This document shows positions 1 through 8,795 of a stretch of DNA of 64,000 bases, in pieces. The stretch covers positions 1 through 64,000 of the forward strand of contig REBL01000148.1 in NCBI GenBank assembly GCA_007692755.1, given 5' to 3'. Numbering within the stretch: the stretch's first letter is position 1; every line of letters begins with the position of its first letter. The translations under genes and the position numbers were made by a program. This stretch comes from Nodularia sp. (in: cyanobacteria) (lineage in GTDB: Bacteria; Cyanobacteriota; Cyanobacteriia; Cyanobacteriales; Nostocaceae). Below the pieces are notes generated by a model, which saw only the letters and a list, made by a program, of their open reading frames with translations, did not search any database and had not been told where the DNA came from.

Positions 1-969
1 ACTTTTGGGCGTTACTGTCGCCACGGTTTAATTCCTAATGTTTTTCCTGATGTCGGTGAAGAACCGGCTTATAACAGTATTGATGCAGTTTTATGGTGGA
101 TTGAAACTTTAGGACTTTATTTAGAAGCTACCCAAGATTGGCAATTTTTGGCAGAACAGTTTCCAGTGGTGCAGCAAATCTACAAAGCATTTATGGGTGG
201 TACACGTTACAACATCCAAATTGATGCCACGGATGGGCTAGTTAGTTGGGATGCGCCCGGTGTCGCCCTCACTTGGATGGATGTAGTGATTGAGGGACAG
301 CCGATAACACCCCGCAATGGTAAAGCAGTAGAAATTAATGCTTTGTGGTATTCGGCTTTATGTTGGATGAGTCAATGGGCAGAAAGATTGAGCCAACTGG
401 AGTTAGGCGATTCAGCCCGGTTAGCAAAGCAGGCGCAGCGTTATAGTCAGCAAGCGCAACAGGTGACAGCTTCTCTACAAAAATTTTGGAATCCCCAGAT
501 TGGTTATTTGTACGACACAATTGATCCCGATGATGGTCGCAATTCCCAGATTCGTCCCAATGCGGTTTTGGCATTATCGCTGCATCATTGTGGGTTTTCA
601 GAACAGCAAAGGCGAGCCATAGTTGATTTAGCCGCTTCCCGTTTACTCACACCCTATGGTCTTCGCAGTCTTGACCCCGCCGACCCTGATTATATCGGTA
701 AATATACAGGCGATTCACAACAGCGCGATCGCTCCTACCACCAAGGTACAGTTTGGGCTTGGCTGATTGGCCCCTTTGTGCGGGCGTGGCAGCGTGCTTA
801 CCCAGAAAAACCCTTACCCTTTGATTGGCAACCACTGCTCGATCACTTCCTGAATGATGCCTGTATTCACTCAATTTCGGAGATTTTTGATGGAGATTCG
901 CCTCATGCTCCTAAAGGTGCGATCGCACAAGCTTGGTCAGTTTCCGAAGTAATTAGGCACTATCAATAA
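1..969 (+). CDS. Amylo-alpha-1,6-glucosidase-like (glycogen debranching) protein, 5'-truncated
   Basis: The frame is open from the first base of the window, so the gene starts upstream and only the last 322 codons are visible. The segment YNSIDAVLWWIETLG matches the substrate-binding start of the (alpha/alpha)6-barrel catalytic domain of the GDE/amylo-1,6-glucosidase family (usual form YNTVDA.LW). Further family-like features are GYLYDTIDPDDGRNSQIRPNAV, with its Asp/Arg/Pro-rich loop, and the C-terminal YHQGTVWAWLIGPF block. In this family the enzyme hydrolyses alpha-1,6 branch points of glycogen or limit dextrin in the cytoplasm. A second debranching enzyme of an unrelated family (glgX) lies at 45-47 kb. 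The start and N-terminal domain cannot be judged. Family assignment is confident; the exact substrate is inferred. Confidence 0.88.
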   Translation, partial: TFGRYCRHGLIPNVFPDVGEEPAYNSIDAVLWWIETLGLYLEATQDWQFLAEQFPVVQQIYKAFMGGTRYNIQIDATDGLVSWDAPGVALTWMDVVIEGQPITPRNGKAVEINALWYSALCWMSQWAERLSQLELGDSARLAKQAQRYSQQAQQVTASLQKFWNPQIGYLYDTIDPDDGRNSQIRPNAVLALSLHHCGFSEQQRRAIVDLAASRLLTPYGLRSLDPADPDYIGKYTGDSQQRDRSYHQGTVWAWLIGPFVRAWQRAYPEKPLPFDWQPLLDHFLNDACIHSISEIFDGDSPHAPKGAIAQAWSVSEVIRHYQ

Positions 970-1029
970 ATAATTGATAATTTATTTTTAAAGAAAATGA
1001 TACAATAAAATAAGTATATTTACAGCTAA

Positions 1030-3435
1030 ATGGATTTTGTTGTTTTAGATACGGAAGGCAACCCAGAATTAAGTGAATTAGCCATTATAAATAGTCAAGG
1101 TTTGGTGATTTATGAGGGTTTCTCGAATCAGCATCCCCGAACTTCTTAAAATACCCCTAACCTGAGAAGTTTAAAAACCCTACTCACAGAATTTTTGGCG
1201 ATTGTTCAGGGTAAAACCATCATTTGTCACTATGCAGAACATGATATTGATGTTCTTAAATATAATTGCCGCCAAGTTGGTTTAATTTGGCCAAAATTAA
1301 AATTTGAGTGTACTTGGAATTTAGCTAAAAATACTTGGCACGGGTTAGAAAGTTATTCCTTAGATTATTTAAGTAAGTATTTTAATTTACGAGCTAATCA
1401 GCAATATTTTATTTCCGACATGGCGCATAGTGCCAGATATGATGCGGAATTTACCTATCATCTTTATATAAAGATTATGTTAGAGAAGCTAAAACAGCAA
1501 CCTAATCCATTTAGCAGCAGTAGAGTTGATACTCCTTTTCAAAATCATCCAGATTACCTCAACACATATCAGAGAGAATTTATTACCCTCAAAACTGGAT
1601 TAAATGATATCAAACTAGATATCAATCATCAGAGTAAAGGCATAGTAGTTATCGGAGAACCGGGTTCTGGCAAAACTCACCTGATGATGAGACTGGCTCA
1701 AGAGAGATTATCGAGTAATAGATTATTATTTATTCGTCAGCCTAACAATTCTCAATCTGTCCTTTATCATATTTATAGTCGCATCCTAGAATCTCTAGTC
1801 CAAAAAGTTGGACACCTCCCGCAACTAGACTATTTAATTATTCATACTTTTCGCAAAATCCTCAGTCTTCCCAATAGAGATGTCAAGCAAAAAGAGATAG
1901 AAATTCTTAAAGCCTTATATAGCTTAGAAGAAAATAACATCAATGCTTTGGGAGCAGAAAACACTCAACGCAAGCGGGAATATTGGCAATATATTGAGAA
2001 AACCATTAATGAGTGGTGGATAAACAATTACGCTGCGGGAAGTTTTGCTTTATCCATTATCAAAGGAATGGTGAAATATTGTAGCTACACAGATTATAGA
2101 TATAAAAATATTACTACTCGTTGGTTAGCAGGTAATGTTTTAACTGATGAAGAAGCAGAAACCATTGGTTTACCAAATTGGGGAGAAGAAATTAGTCAAG
2201 AAGCCTTTTCTTTAGAAGCGATTTCAGTTTTAGGTAAATTATCGACTCTAGATGAGCCTTTAATTATTATTTTTGACCAGTTAGAAGGCTTGGGACTTTC
2301 CCATAACAAAGAAATTTTATTAAACTTTGGGGAAGCTATCAAAGAAATTTTCACCCATATTCCCAATAGCTTAATTATCCTCAACTTATTTCCTGACAGA
2401 TGGGAACAGTTTAAAACAACTTTTGACAATTCTATTTTGGGGCGTTTTCCTTCTCAAGTTTATTTACGTCAACCCACAGAAACAGAAATCAAAGCAATTA
2501 TTCAAACTAAGCTAAAATCTGTAAATATTAATTTAGAGCAGCTATTTCATCCAGAAGACTTAGATGATATTTTAGAGAAAAAGCCCATTAGGTCAGCTTT
2601 AAATCGTGCGGCTGATTACTATAACTATAGAGTTCATGGCCTCCCCTTAACCATTGAAAAGAAAGCCATATATGAACTAGAAAATAATGAAAAAATAGAA
2701 CAGCAGTTGAGAACCTTACAGCAACAGCAACAGACATCAATGGAAGTCTTAATGCAGCTAATACAGGCTATACAAGACCCTGCTGCTATAGATTTAACCA
2801 GACTACATCAAAAACTAGCATCTTTCTTACCTGATGGAGTTGATTCTTCCCCCTCAAATCCTGTAATTGAGTATTTAATTCAACATAAAAATGAATTGGA
2901 GCAAAAATATAATAATTCAGCGATTATTACCGACTATGATGATATTGGTAAATTAAAGACAATTGCCGAAGCCTTCAACCATATAAAACCAGTTAAACTC
3001 ACACAGTATCGCTTAGGTAAAAGAAAATTACCAGAGCATATTGTAGTAGAAACAGGTAGTCAAAATTATGTCATTGGGTTTCTACAAATCAATGGTACTC
3101 CTTTCACCACTCGCATTGGTAACTTCAATGAATTAGTTAGTATTTATCCTCAAAGCAAGTTTGAACTATTTCGAGATGAGCGGTTACCAGAAATTACAGG
3201 TAAAGTCGGAAAAGAACATATTAAACAACTGCAAAATAGCCGTAACGGTAATTTCATCTCCTTAAATAAACGAGACAGGATTCTTTTAGACCTAATTTAT
3301 GATTTAATTATCAGCATTTACAATAAAGATTTATATGATGTAGGTTTGGAATCAGCATTAAACGTTTTAATCACACATCCAGAATGGTATCACTGGATTT
3401 TTTCCATGTTTGGTTTCACACCACCAACCAAATAA
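1030..3435 (+). pseudogene. DEDD 3'-5' exonuclease / P-loop ATPase fusion interrupted by an in-frame TAA
   Basis: An ATG at 1030 opens MDFVVLDTEGNPELSELAII, a DEDD (DnaQ/RNase T-like) motif I (D-T-E). The frame is stopped by TAA at 1147-1149, then continues in the same frame without further stops to 3435. The continuation carries the rest of the exonuclease fold: motif II-like CHYAEHDIDVL and motif III-like HSARYDAEF. A P-loop ATPase follows, with Walker A GEPGSGKTH, Walker B LIIIFDQLEGL, and an alpha-helical C-terminal half with a Gln-rich stretch. The downstream piece has no good start (TTG at 1195). The parsimonious reading is therefore one 800-codon gene with a single nonsense mutation, or a sequencing error or readthrough. 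The fusion recalls STAND-like or AAA regulators with nuclease domains. It sits 70 bp upstream of a DNA methyltransferase on the same strand. The function of the intact protein is not known to me. Confidence 0.7.
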
Positions 3436-3505
3436 CCCGTGCTTTCTTTCCTTCTTCTTCCTCTCTTCCTTCGTGTCCTTTGCGTCCTTTGCGGTTCGTT
3501 CCTCC
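3436..3505. repeat. Interspersed repeat with TCCTTTGCGTCCTTTGCGGTTCGTTCC core
   Basis: This 70-bp spacer between the ATPase remnant and the methyltransferase is a pyrimidine-rich repeat ending in GCGTCCTTTGCGGTTCGTTC. Closely similar blocks lie at 17366-17409 and 22884-22938 in the same orientation, and inverted at 5250-5310. Each copy lies directly before a start codon or at a gene border. It can be read through in the methyltransferase frame, which artificially lengthens that gene, so the start at 3506 is preferred. Confidence 0.7.
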
Positions 3506-4324
3506 ATGATAAAAAGCCCACTACGTTACCCAGGTGGTAAATCAAAAGCCATCAACCAAATAGCCGAACACTTACCAAATAACTTTTCGGAATTTCGAGA
3601 ACCCTTCGTTGGTGGTGGTTCCGTCTTTATTTACTTAAAGCAAAAATTTCCTCACCTCAAAATCTGGATAAACGATTTAAACCGCGAATTATTTCTGTTT
3701 TGGAAATACACTCAATCTCATCTACCGCAGCTAGTCGAAGAAATCCGCCATATTAAAGATAAATATACCGATGGTAAAATCCTATTTAAAGAATTAACCA
3801 CCATAGATACTAAAACATTATCTGATTTTGATAGAGCAGTACGCTTTTTTGTTCTCAATAGAATTACATTTTCTGGTACTGTAGAATCCGGCGGATTTTC
3901 TGAGCAAGCTTTTCAGAAACGCTTTACATACTCCTCAATAGACCGACTAGAGAAATTAGCAGAAATTTTAACAGATGATGTCAAAATCACTAACTTAGAT
4001 TACAGTCAACTATTAAACGCAGAAGGGAAAAATGTATTTATATTTTTAGACCCACCTTATTTTGCGGCGACTAAATCCAGGTTATATGGTAAAGATGGTG
4101 ATTTACACACAACTTTTGAGCATCAAAGGTTTGCGGAATTGCTCAGAGAATGTCATCACCGTTGGTTAATAACTTACGATGACTCACCTAAAATTAGAGA
4201 AAACTTCCCAGACTCTCATCTGTTTGAGTGGGAATTGCAGTATGGTATGAATAACTATAAACAGGGTAGTGCAGCTAAAGGTAAGGAATTATTCATTACC
4301 AATTATACTCACATTCAGCAGTAG
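3506..4324 (+). CDS. D12-class adenine-specific DNA methyltransferase (Dam-like)
   Basis: This 272-aa protein transfers a methyl group from S-adenosylmethionine to adenine N6 in DNA. The N-terminal SPLRYPGGKSKAI is the D12-class start with the SAM-binding motif, EPFVGGGSVF follows, and FLDPPYF is the DPPY catalytic motif. The C-terminus GKELFITNY is also typical. The start at 3506 (MIKSPLRYPGGK) is chosen because the upstream extension is only translated repeat. Length fits the family (260-290 aa). No restriction enzyme gene is adjacent. The upstream neighbour is the interrupted exonuclease-ATPase on the same strand, so this is either a solitary methylase or the modification half of a decayed nuclease/methylase system. 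The recognition sequence cannot be read from the protein; GATC is common in the family. Confidence 0.9.
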   Translation: MIKSPLRYPGGKSKAINQIAEHLPNNFSEFREPFVGGGSVFIYLKQKFPHLKIWINDLNRELFLFWKYTQSHLPQLVEEIRHIKDKYTDGKILFKELTTIDTKTLSDFDRAVRFFVLNRITFSGTVESGGFSEQAFQKRFTYSSIDRLEKLAEILTDDVKITNLDYSQLLNAEGKNVFIFLDPPYFAATKSRLYGKDGDLHTTFEHQRFAELLRECHHRWLITYDDSPKIRENFPDSHLFEWELQYGMNNYKQGSAAKGKELFITNYTHIQQ

Positions 4325-4358
4325 TATTAATTTGCCTAATTACTGGAAAATAAGATAA

Positions 4359-4607
4359 CTATTTTAACTCTGCTAATGGACGAATAGCCAGCACTGCATT
4401 ACTAGGCATTTTTTCCACTGCTGACATAGGAACAGTAAAGACAGCAATAGATTCACCTGCTGCATTAAAGACTTCTAATATATAACCATCTTCACCACCA
4501 CTAGGATGAGTCACATAATCAATTAACGTAGCAACATCACCCTGTTTGAGGTTGTATTGTGGTAAATCACAATTGAGAGCAACGTACTGATATAGTTCTA
4601 ACTTCAT
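4359..4607 (-). CDS. DUF4926 domain protein
   Basis: This is an 82-aa protein with the start placed at MKLELYQYVAL. The body matches the small DUF4926 family: LPQYNLKQGDVATLIDYV, then GYILEVFNAAGE and IAVFTVPMSAVEKM, a compact SH3-like beta-barrel pattern. An upstream in-frame ATG (4676) would add 23 residues with no family support that overlap the preceding gene. The gene follows a DUF6883-like ORF by 5 bp, a pairing common in cyanobacteria and sometimes discussed as toxin-antitoxin-like, although no activity is established. It converges with the methyltransferase gene. Function unknown. Confidence 0.75.
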   Translation of the reverse strand: MKLELYQYVALNCDLPQYNLKQGDVATLIDYVTHPSGGEDGYILEVFNAAGESIAVFTVPMSAVEKMPSNAVLAIRPLAELK

Positions 4608-4612
4608 CCATT

Positions 4613-4798
4613 TTAATCCTTGTTTGGTTTTAGGGTAATAAAGCGAAAGTTTTGCTGATCTTTTGATTCTAGCCAAACTGTTACAACTGCTAAACTTTGA
4701 CCATTTACTCCTTGTGGTGAATTGGTAAGCTTAAAATGATGCAAAAATTGTACATTGGTTTCATTGACTATACAGTGACTATAAGGTTTGCAGAGCAT
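4613..4798 (-). CDS. DUF6883-like small protein, probably N-terminally truncated
   Basis: The 61-residue ORF starts at ATG 4798 (a TTG lies two codons upstream). Its C-terminal half, NGQSLAVVTVWLESKD and FRFITLKPNK, resembles the end of the DUF6883 fold, which usually exceeds 100 residues. The N-terminal helices are missing: a stop lies about 14 codons upstream of the start. It is therefore either a short variant or a remnant. It ends 5 bp before the DUF4926 start and was probably cotranscribed with it. A stretch of about 25 bp inside this gene (4736-4759) recurs at 24193-24218, suggesting that part of it was copied or is a dispersed repeat. Confidence 0.5.
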   Translation of the reverse strand: MLCKPYSHCIVNETNVQFLHHFKLTNSPQGVNGQSLAVVTVWLESKDQQNFRFITLKPNKD

Positions 4799-4896
4799 AG
4801 TCAAAAAATAGTCAGAACAGCTTAAATAACAAATTCAGCCCCCTACAACTGTTGATGACTAGGAGCTGAAACCCTTATATAGTAAGCTTTATTAAA

Positions 4897-4970
4897 TGGC
4901 TCAGGTCAGATTTGAACTGACGACCCCAGGCTTATGAGTCCCGTACTCTAACCAACTGAGCTACTGAGCC
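4897..4970 (-). tRNA. tRNA-Met(CAT), elongator type
   Basis: Read on the minus strand, the 7-bp acceptor stem GGCTCAG/CTGAGCC, D arm GCTC/GAGT, anticodon loop CTCATAA and T arm GTCAG-TTCAAAT-CTGAC fold into a complete 74-nt cloverleaf with discriminator A. The CCA end is not encoded. The D-arm sequence and a GG start rather than CG..G argue for elongator Met rather than initiator. A lysidine-modified Ile(CAT) tRNA cannot be fully excluded. One A-G mismatch closes the anticodon stem. Confidence 0.93.
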
Positions 4971-5221
4971 TTACGTTTCATACTTTGTCATCATAGCATA
5001 TAGGTTTTGGTATGGCTAGTATTTTGAGAAATTAATTTTTTCAGCCTCTAAAGGTGGCAATATACACCCAAAGTAAACCTTGTCTCGATAAGTTGTCGGA
5101 TTTCCCACAATATTGAGATTATCACCTTGTGAAAGCGATCGCACCACAGGGTAATTCACTCCAACCTGGGCGCGACAATTAAGATTGATAGTTACAAAAA
5201 ATACATTCTTACTTAGTAAAC

Positions 5222-5353
5222 TAGTAGTCTGTCAAAAATTAATTGACGGATGAAGGAACGAACCACAAAGGACACAAAGAGCGCAAAGAAGGAAAGAAAG
5301 AAGAAAAATTGAAAGATTTATTTACCCGTCATTTTTGAGTTGACAGACTACTA
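5222..5353. mobile_element. MITE with TA target duplication (IS630/Tc1-mariner-like ends)
   Basis: The ends form inverted repeats: GTAGTCTGTCAA at 5224 and the complementary TTGACAGACTAC ending at 5351. The inner continuation on both sides reads toward TGACGG. The element is 128 bp and is bounded by TA on each side (5222-5223 and 5352-5353), as expected for IS630-type transposition. Its interior holds an inverted copy of the GCGTCCTTTGCGG repeat and encodes nothing. The right-hand TA forms part of the stop codon of the neighbouring DUF29-like gene. Confidence 0.75.
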
Positions 5354-5794
5354 AGAAAGGCTATGATGATTATTTTCTAAAATCAAATCCATTGCTTGCT
5401 GAATAATTGCATCCTGACTTACCATTTTTGTTAACTCATCTGCTGCATATCTTCCTTCATAAGCTTCTAAAGCAGCCCTTCTTAAAGCCGAATCATAAGC
5501 ATCTTCTAAAGTTTCTAATAACTCCGCTTCTGTAAAATAACTACCTTTAGCCTTTGGGCGTTGATTAGTGCGTTGAATTTGCTTAACAGAATTAAGAATA
5601 GAAGTTTCCCAAGACCTAGTGCTACGTTTTTCTGCTGCTTGTTTAATTAAATGCAACAAAACAATAATCGCATAACTAAAAATCTTATTCAACTTGTCAG
5701 ATTTACTCATTTCCTCCAATTCATCAACCAATTCCAAAGCCTCTGGAATTTTCCCCTCCTCCAACAATTCCCTTAAAATCAATAACTCTTCCAT
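5351..5794 (-). CDS. DUF29-like family protein
   Basis: This 147-aa, all-helical, charged protein has a core IVLLHLIKQAAEKRSTRSW that matches the conserved centre of the DUF29 family (LL.HLLK......RS.SW). DUF29 is a large cyanobacterial family of unknown function. The N-terminus MEELLILRELLEEGKIPEAL resembles a short helical repeat. The stop codon lies exactly at the outer TA of the adjacent MITE, so the insertion may have changed or trimmed the C-terminus. The gene is followed upstream on the minus strand by uvrA, 55 bp away across a repeat. Cotranscription with uvrA is possible but not evident. Confidence 0.75.
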   Translation of the reverse strand: MEELLILRELLEEGKIPEALELVDELEEMSKSDKLNKIFSYAIIVLLHLIKQAAEKRSTRSWETSILNSVKQIQRTNQRPKAKGSYFTEAELLETLEDAYDSALRRAALEAYEGRYAADELTKMVSQDAIIQQAMDLILENNHHSLS

Positions 5795-5810
5795 AGTTCT
5801 TAACTCCTTT

Positions 5811-5843
5811 CCACCTCTGCGCCTCTGCGCCTCTGCGTGACAC
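5811..5843. repeat. GCGCCTCT tandem repeat between uvrA and the DUF29-like gene
   Basis: The short unit TCTGCGCC is repeated about three times (CTCTGCGCCTCTGCGCCTCT). The same motif family appears at 13600 inside a MITE and at 21200-21235. It is a typical Nostocales intergenic repeat and has no coding content. Confidence 0.6.
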
Positions 5844-5849
5844 TAACTC

Positions 5850-8726
5850 TTACTTACTTCCCACCGCATACTGCTTCAACACCTGCTGCAAATATTGTCC
5901 AGTATAAGAACGAGGATTTTTAGCAACTTCCTCCGGTGTACCCACAGCAATGATTTCTCCGCCTTTATCGCCACCTTCAGGCCCCAAATCAATCACCCAA
6001 TCAGAACAACGAATCACGTCTAAATTGTGTTCAATCACTAAAATTGAATTACCTTTATCGACTAATCTCTGCAACACATCCAACAATTTATGCACATCAT
6101 AAAAAGATAACCCCGTCGTTGGTTCATCAATTAAATAAAGCGTCTTACCTGTCGCCCTGCGAGATAATTCCGTGGCTAATTTCACCCGTTGCGCTTCACC
6201 ACCAGATAAGGTAGTTGCAGGTTGTCCCAATTTGACGTAACCCAAACCCACATCATATAAAGTTTGCAACCGAGTCACGGCTTTAGGAATGTTTTGGAAA
6301 AATTCTAAACTTTCCTCAACAGTCATATTCAGAACATCAGAAATAGACTTATCTTTGTATTTCACCTGCAAAGTTTCCCGGTTATATCTCGCACCTTTGC
6401 AAACTTCACACTGGACATAAACATCAGGGAGAAAGTTCATTTCAATCACATTTACACCCTGACCGCTACAAGCTTCACAACGTCCACCTTTAACATTGAA
6501 AGAAAATTGTCCGGGTCTATATCCCCTAGCTTTTGCTTCCACTGTTTGAGCAAATACATCCCGAATTGCATCGAAAATACCTGTATAAGTTGCAGGATTA
6601 GAACGTGGTGTACGTCCTATAGGCGATTGGTCAATAACTATAGCTTTATCAACTGCATTTAATCCCTGAATTTCCTGCAAGTGTCTTGGTAAAGGAACTT
6701 TCTTTGTTAAATGATGTTGTAAAGAGGGATAAAGTAATTCGTTAATTAGGGTAGATTTACCAGAACCAGAAACACCAGTTACGGCGACGAGTTTTCCTAA
6801 AGGAATTTCGACATCAATATTTCTTAAGTTGTTACGATGAGCGTTTTTAATTCCTAAACTGCGCCCGTTTCCTTTTCTCCGTTCCTCTGGTGTGGAAATT
6901 ACTCTTCTTCCCGATAAATAAGCACCCGTTAAAGAATCTTCTGCTGCTAATAAAGCCTCTAAACTACCTTGAGAAATAATGTTTCCACCGTGGATTCCTG
7001 CACCGGGGCCAATATCAACTATATAATTGGCTGCACGGATGGTTTCTTCATCATGCTCAACGACAATTAAAGTATTACCTAAATCGCGTAATTTAGTTAA
7101 AGTTTTGAGTAACCGTCCGTTATCTCGTTGATGCAAACCAATACTTGGTTCGTCTAAAACGTAAAGCACTCCAGTTAAACCAGAACCAATTTGTGTTGCT
7201 AAACGAATGCGTTGGGCTTCTCCACCAGAAAGAGTCATGGCGGGACGATCTAAGGTGAGATAATCTAAGCCAACATCTAAGAGAAATTGCAATCTGGCTT
7301 TGATTTCTCTTAATACTAAATCAGCAATTTGTACCTGACGATCGCTCAATTCTAACAAATCAATTCTTTCCCGACAATCCCGAATCGAAACGCCAGTTAA
7401 ATCTAAAATTCCATATTGTCCCAACCGTACCGCTAAAGCCTCCGGTTTTAAACGTTTCCCCCCACAAACCTCACAAGGTTGATCAACTAAATATTGCTCT
7501 AACTTCTGCTTAACTAAGTCTGTCCCACCCTCATATTGACGTTGCAAAATCGGAATCACACCCTTAAAACTCTGCTTTGTTTGGGCTGCTTCCTTCTCCC
7601 CATACATGACAGTGTGCTGCTGTTCTACTGTTAGCTGACTCCACCTAGCTTGCAACTCAAACCCAGTCGCCTGTCCCACACTATAAAGTAATTCCAAATA
7701 ATAAGAATTATCTTTTTCTGACCAAGGGGCGATCGCCGCGTAAATTGGTGCGTCCGGGTCTGGTACAATCAAATCAGGCGTAAATGTCTTTAAAGTGCCG
7801 ATACCGTGACAATGGGGACAAGCACCATAAGGCGAGTTAAAGGAAAATAGGCGTGGCGATAACTCTTCCATCACCGCCCCGTGAACCGGACAAGCAAAGT
7901 TTTCTGAAAATACTAATTCCTCTTCTGTATCTTCGCCATTCTCAGAAGTCAAGCTGACAAGAATGGTAGCAATTCCACCAGACTGCTTTAAGCACGTAGA
8001 CAGAGAATCAACCAAACGCTCCTGAATACCAGCTTTTTTTACCAAGCGGTCGATAACAACTTCTATAGTGTGGGTAATATTTTTATCTAATTCAATGGAG
8101 TCAGACAGATCCCGGACTTCTCCATCTACACGCACCCGCACGAAACCCTGAGAAGCCAAACTTGATATTAGCTTGCGGTGAGTTCCTTTTTTACCTCTGA
8201 CAACAGGCGCAAGAATTTGAAACTTAGTTCTATCTGGTAGTTCGGAAATGCGATCGCACATCTCATCGATGGTCTGGGGTGCAATCGAGCGATCGCATAT
8301 CGGACAATGGGGTTCACCAGCGCGACCAAACAACAGCCGCAAATAATCGTAAATTTCCGTCACCGTCCCCACAGTCGAACGGGGGTTATGGGAAGTAGAC
8401 TTTTGATCGATGGAAATCGCCGGACTTAAGCCTTCAATGGCTTCCACATCCGGTTTATCTAATTGACCTAAAAATTGCCGTGCGTAGGCGCTGAGGGACT
8501 CTACATAACGCCGTTGACCTTCGGCGAAAATGGTATCAAAGGCTAAAGAAGATTTACCCGAACCAGAAACCCCAGTAAATACAATCAGGCGATCGCGCGG
8601 TAATTCCAAATCAATATTCTTCAGATTATGCTGCCTAGCACCCCGAATCCGAATGGTATTCTGGCTGTTGTGGTGAGAATTAGAAAGATGTCCATTTAAG
8701 GATGGGGCTAGCTGGTTATCTGACAT
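5850..8726 (-). CDS. uvrA: UvrA, excinuclease ABC subunit A
   Basis: This 958-aa protein is the damage-recognition ATPase of nucleotide excision repair; a UvrA dimer loads UvrB at lesions. It has two ABC cassettes: Walker A GVSGSGKSSLAFDTIF near the N-terminus and GVSGSGKSTLINELL in the second half. Two ABC signatures (LSGGEAQRI, LSGGEAQRV) are present with Walker B segments YVLDEPSIGLH and YLIDEPTTGL. Zinc modules are seen at CPIC..., CPVHG...CPHC, CEVCGGK and CEACSGQG...CEVCKGAR. Length is normal. The start at MSDNQLAPSL (8726) is preferred because homologues begin there; an in-frame ATG at 8768 would add 14 unconserved residues. The gene is transcribed away from the phosphoketolase gene. 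In cyanobacteria uvrA is usually not in an operon with uvrB or uvrC, and neither is seen here. Confidence 0.98.
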   Translation of the reverse strand: MSDNQLAPSLNGHLSNSHHNSQNTIRIRGARQHNLKNIDLELPRDRLIVFTGVSGSGKSSLAFDTIFAEGQRRYVESLSAYARQFLGQLDKPDVEAIEGLSPAISIDQKSTSHNPRSTVGTVTEIYDYLRLLFGRAGEPHCPICDRSIAPQTIDEMCDRISELPDRTKFQILAPVVRGKKGTHRKLISSLASQGFVRVRVDGEVRDLSDSIELDKNITHTIEVVIDRLVKKAGIQERLVDSLSTCLKQSGGIATILVSLTSENGEDTEEELVFSENFACPVHGAVMEELSPRLFSFNSPYGACPHCHGIGTLKTFTPDLIVPDPDAPIYAAIAPWSEKDNSYYLELLYSVGQATGFELQARWSQLTVEQQHTVMYGEKEAAQTKQSFKGVIPILQRQYEGGTDLVKQKLEQYLVDQPCEVCGGKRLKPEALAVRLGQYGILDLTGVSIRDCRERIDLLELSDRQVQIADLVLREIKARLQFLLDVGLDYLTLDRPAMTLSGGEAQRIRLATQIGSGLTGVLYVLDEPSIGLHQRDNGRLLKTLTKLRDLGNTLIVVEHDEETIRAANYIVDIGPGAGIHGGNIISQGSLEALLAAEDSLTGAYLSGRRVISTPEERRKGNGRSLGIKNAHRNNLRNIDVEIPLGKLVAVTGVSGSGKSTLINELLYPSLQHHLTKKVPLPRHLQEIQGLNAVDKAIVIDQSPIGRTPRSNPATYTGIFDAIRDVFAQTVEAKARGYRPGQFSFNVKGGRCEACSGQGVNVIEMNFLPDVYVQCEVCKGARYNRETLQVKYKDKSISDVLNMTVEESLEFFQNIPKAVTRLQTLYDVGLGYVKLGQPATTLSGGEAQRVKLATELSRRATGKTLYLIDEPTTGLSFYDVHKLLDVLQRLVDKGNSILVIEHNLDVIRCSDWVIDLGPEGGDKGGEIIAVGTPEEVAKNPRSYTGQYLQQVLKQYAVGSK

Positions 8727-8768
8727 ATCGGCTTGGTGATAGTAAGAGGCGGCTTGAACAAGAGGCAA

Positions 8769-8795
8769 GGGGGCAGGGAGCAGGGAGCAAGGGGG
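8769..8795. repeat. Short tandem repeat GGGAGCA
   Basis: The heptamer-like unit GGGAGCA is repeated between two G-runs (GGGCAGGGAGCAGGGAGCAA). It resembles the short tandemly repeated repetitive (STRR) sequences known from heterocystous cyanobacteria. It lies directly upstream of uvrA. Confidence 0.65.

Noticed and set aside
1195-3435. Treating the ATPase frame as a complete gene starting at TTG 1195
   Set aside because: No Shine-Dalgarno, and the missing exonuclease motif I is encoded in the same frame just upstream of a single stop codon.
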